64,000 bases of DNA from Marasmius tenuissimus. Taxonomy: Eukaryota; Basidiomycota; Agaricomycetes; Agaricales; Marasmiaceae. The position numbers and the translations under genes are program-made. Location: the NCBI GenBank assembly GCA_029532415.1, contig JAQOTA010000033.1, positions 1 through 64,000 on the forward strand. Reading direction: 5' to 3'. The notes beneath the pieces are model-generated. The model had not been told where the DNA came from. It worked only from the letters and a program-made list of their open reading frames with translations, and did not search any database. The stretch's first letter is position 1, and each line of letters starts with the position of its first letter. Positions 61,801 to 64,000 of this stretch are shown one piece after another.

Positions 61801-62495
61801 CTACTCGAATCTTCGGTTGAGTTACCAGTCTTTGATCCAGCCAGAAACCTTCGAGAAGCTCATACAGGCTCTCGAAGAGAGCTCATCCTTTGTGGTCACT
61901 TCGTTCCAAGAGCTCTTCCGAGATTTTTTAGAAGGCACGGGATGCCCTTCAATTGAGTTGATGAATAACCTGAAGGGCCGGTTGAATCCGATTGTCAACC
62001 TGGAAGATATCGACGAAGACACCTTCCGGATGCGGATGTTTTGTTGGGCTGCGACCGGGGCCCCTTTTGTGCTGGCTGATGGCTTGCCTACAAGGGTGAG
62101 GAAATCTATTCTGTAGAGTTCAACTGCGACTTACTTGCTTTGACGGATTGGTGACTTAGGTGATTCTGGTGGAGGACGATGATGAAGACTATGGCGCTGG
62201 TCTCAGTGCCGAACAACGTCTCGCGCATCTTAATGCCGGCGTTTGCAAGTTCAAGTCTTGCTTCCGGGAGATGAGAATACCTGTATCATTCCTCCTCCAT
62301 CTCCTATCCATTGATTACACCACCGCACTGTCAGATGGTGGAGAGGGTGAGGGCGAGGGGGGAGTATCCAACTCTGGAGAGTCTAACTCATCACGGGGCT
62401 CTTCCGAAGGCGTAACATTGTCAGCCAAAGATACAGTAGAACACTGGCTTTTGGCCTCCATTCTTGATAACATTGGCGAGAACAACTTGGCTTGA
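58801..62495 (+). CDS. Agaricomycete HECT-like family protein (function unknown)
   Basis: Large spliced gene. A Ser/Thr/Pro/Ala-rich N terminus (about 58840-59380) is followed by a basic patch KKRPGPRSKAKKG. Later exons read FGLSRYLVKYTRH and PGPSAFQPHEQLP, then IIRRCHYPLAIKKSLAELQL and a Ser-rich linker. The conserved C-terminal part has WGIVGTLVALSLIHGMG, PLNPLLLIFFI, FRMPCDKGYNFTQIARAFQG, MFCWAATGAPFVLADG, VCKFKSCFREMRIPVSFLLH and a final EHWLLASILDNIG. This order of motifs recalls the C lobe of HECT ubiquitin ligases and a mushroom-expanded family that I know only as uncharacterised. A catalytic HECT cysteine context (T-C) is not evident, though one cysteine lies in KFKSCF. The start could be 58801 or the ATG at 58840. 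It converges on the TET-like gene with 190 bp between them. Confidence 0.65.
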
Positions 62496-62685
62496 AGTTA
62501 ACAGTGCTTACATCCTCATATCGAACGTAAACTGGTTGCTACAAATATTTCTTGTTACTACCTTAATACATATGTCATAATCTTTTATTGCATCGCAGCG
62601 GCCAGCCTGAGCTTCAGTGAAAGGCAAACTATTGCATTGCAGACAGATTATGGGTACATATTCAATTGAAGCTTCGTCATCAAGA

Positions 62686-64000
62686 TTATGACCCCCACGC
62701 CCGGCGACGCAAGTTGTAATTGTGGCGAACATTATGGTCATCTTCGGCGCGTTTCTTGTTTTTGGACGTCACAGTTTTGTGGTTACCTTTACTGGCACCC
62801 CCTCGGAGTCTAATTATGGTTTTGACGTCATCAAGGGTTTTTTGCGATGGAAGAATTGTCCCGTGAACTTCGTTTGCATCGAAGGACCTATAGAACATTC
62901 AGGTGAAGACCAAAGTTAGACTCTTGATTAGCAGGCTACGTACCAAGCCATATTAGCTCTGGTTGCAATATAATATCCATAAGCCAAATTTGCGAAACCA
63001 TACTCATCATATTCAGTATGAACGTTCTTGACCAGCTGACAGGATAAGCTGCGCACTGCATCATCGTCACAATGTAATGGCGCAGCGTAGTCGTCACAAG
63101 TGTAAAGGTTGGCACCGGATACTCCAACATGGTCGCAGAGGGCGCCTGCTTCATCCAAGTCGGCAGCAAATTTATTGTCAACCAACCTGGCCACCTCAGA
63201 TAGCATCAATGAGGACTAGACAAGCCAGATCAGCGAGAGCGAATCTCCAGTCGAGATATAATGCATTCAAACCTCGGCTTGGTTGAACAAAACCTCAATT
63301 CCGTCCACTGTTTCAGCCGTGATTCCTGCGTACTCTACATATCCATCTGCTTCGTTCCCTCCGGTAGCCATCCTCGATCCAAAAGGAAACATGGCACCAC
63401 TCGACCAAAACTTGAACTGGCTGCCCCGTGTAAGAGGGCGAACGCCGGAGGAGGTGTTGTGATGGCTAATCAACATCTCTAGGTCTGACGGAGGAAATGC
63501 GTTGTAGAAGACAAAATCAATCTAGAAATAAGAAAAGCAGTCGTCGCTTGCACAGGCATGAAAATGTGATAGTGTACTCACGATTTGGCCAGGACAACTT
63601 TCCTCTTCGATGTGAATGATCTGTCTTTCACACCGTTCCAAGATCTCGTCTTGTGCGGCAATTCTCTGGAGTCTGTTCGCAGACATGATAATTGGGCCTT
63701 TGCCATTCTCTGAGTCTCCAACCTACAGCGCCTGTCAATCACACGAGATCGAAGGAAATATCAAGACACACCCCAGTAGGTAGCATACGCTCGCCTTCAG
63801 GTACAAGTGTCACGCCTACTCCCCGCATGCTTGCAAGGTAATGTTCATCAGGCTCCCGCACTACTTGTATTGTGGAACGGCATTGTTGACCTGCAGGTAG
63901 GTCCCGACAGCGGTCACAACTATCTTTCTGCCTTCCTCGCCTCAACCTTGAACGATTGTTCTTCTTCAGTTTCTTGAACTTGAGCGTTCAACGAATAATA
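62686..64000 (-). CDS. TET/JBP-type 2OG-Fe(II) dioxygenase, 5' end beyond the window
   Basis: Family whose members oxidise 5-methylcytosine in DNA. Fungal members were described as expanded and associated with KDZ transposons. Exons on the minus strand are upstream to 63772, then 63722-63582, 63521-63273, 63215-62944 and 62887-62686. A basic region with CDRCRDLPAGQQC precedes the catalytic core. The core has WSSGAMFPFGSR, VSGANLYTCDDYAAPLHCDD with the HxD iron motif (H-C-D), and GFANLAYGYYIATRANMAW. Then, across a GT-AG intron that restores W, comes SFDANEVHGTILPS with the distal histidine. The tail is Lys/Arg-rich (KNKKRAEDDH). Iron-binding residues are all present and the frame is open throughout, so it looks functional. 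The N terminus lies to the right of the window. Confidence 0.8.

Noticed and set aside
62686..64000. KDZ transposon around the TET-like gene
   Set aside because: No KDZ transposase signature or element end is visible in the window; the gene runs off the right edge, so it cannot be judged.
1..64000. CRISPR arrays, operons, prophage or other bacterial features
   Set aside because: Frequent short introns and the gene families show fungal nuclear DNA. No regularly spaced repeat arrays were seen.

Overview
The window is nuclear DNA of a filamentous basidiomycete, most likely an Agaricomycete. Genes are cut by many 45-65 nt GT-AG introns, the strands are mixed without operons, and several families are typical of mushroom-forming fungi: a group III hybrid histidine kinase with a long HAMP array, MYND zinc-finger expansions, RTA1-like proteins, a fungal TET/JBP dioxygenase and a HECT-like lineage-specific family. 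All gene models were read by eye from reading frames, splice sites and paralogue comparison. Where I give an exon structure, the summed exon length was checked to be divisible by three.

Layout. 1-7.1 kb: no convincing gene, but a field of diverged direct repeats (about 2.0-6.6 kb). 7.2-13.0 kb: a 19-exon group III histidine kinase (NIK1/OS-1 type, entry point of the HOG osmostress pathway and target of phenylpyrrole and dicarboximide fungicides). 13-20 kb: sparse, with a multi-pass membrane protein at 18.2-19.7 kb and a doubtful one at 15.3-16.4 kb. 20.1-23.8 kb: a secreted GH88-type unsaturated glucuronyl hydrolase, an RBR (RING-IBR-RING) ubiquitin ligase and an intron-containing tRNA-Ile(UAU). 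24-54 kb: an island of five paralogues of one MYND zinc-finger family (called A-E here), interleaved with a broken GST gene, an RTA1-like transporter, an amino-acid permease that seems to lack two membrane spans, an FAD-linked oxidase, transposon-like elements and duplicated non-coding blocks. 54-58 kb: inverted repeats and a clean TA-flanked MITE. 58.8-64 kb: a HECT-like fungal family gene converging on a TET/JBP-type 2OG-Fe(II) dioxygenase that runs off the right edge.

The most interesting part is the MYND island. Three copies (A, D, E; 634, 643 and 633 aa) are intact with identical intron positions. Two (B, C) are decaying. B is interrupted in its first exon by a 1.6 kb element with inverted ends and a perfect 7-bp target duplication; the only recognisable gene in that element encodes a GIY-YIG/T5orf172-type nuclease domain. 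Four of the five copies share a CACGTGCTG promoter box, 164-180 bp upstream of the ATG in C, D and E. A truncated second end of the same transposon family lies at 38.1-38.2 kb.
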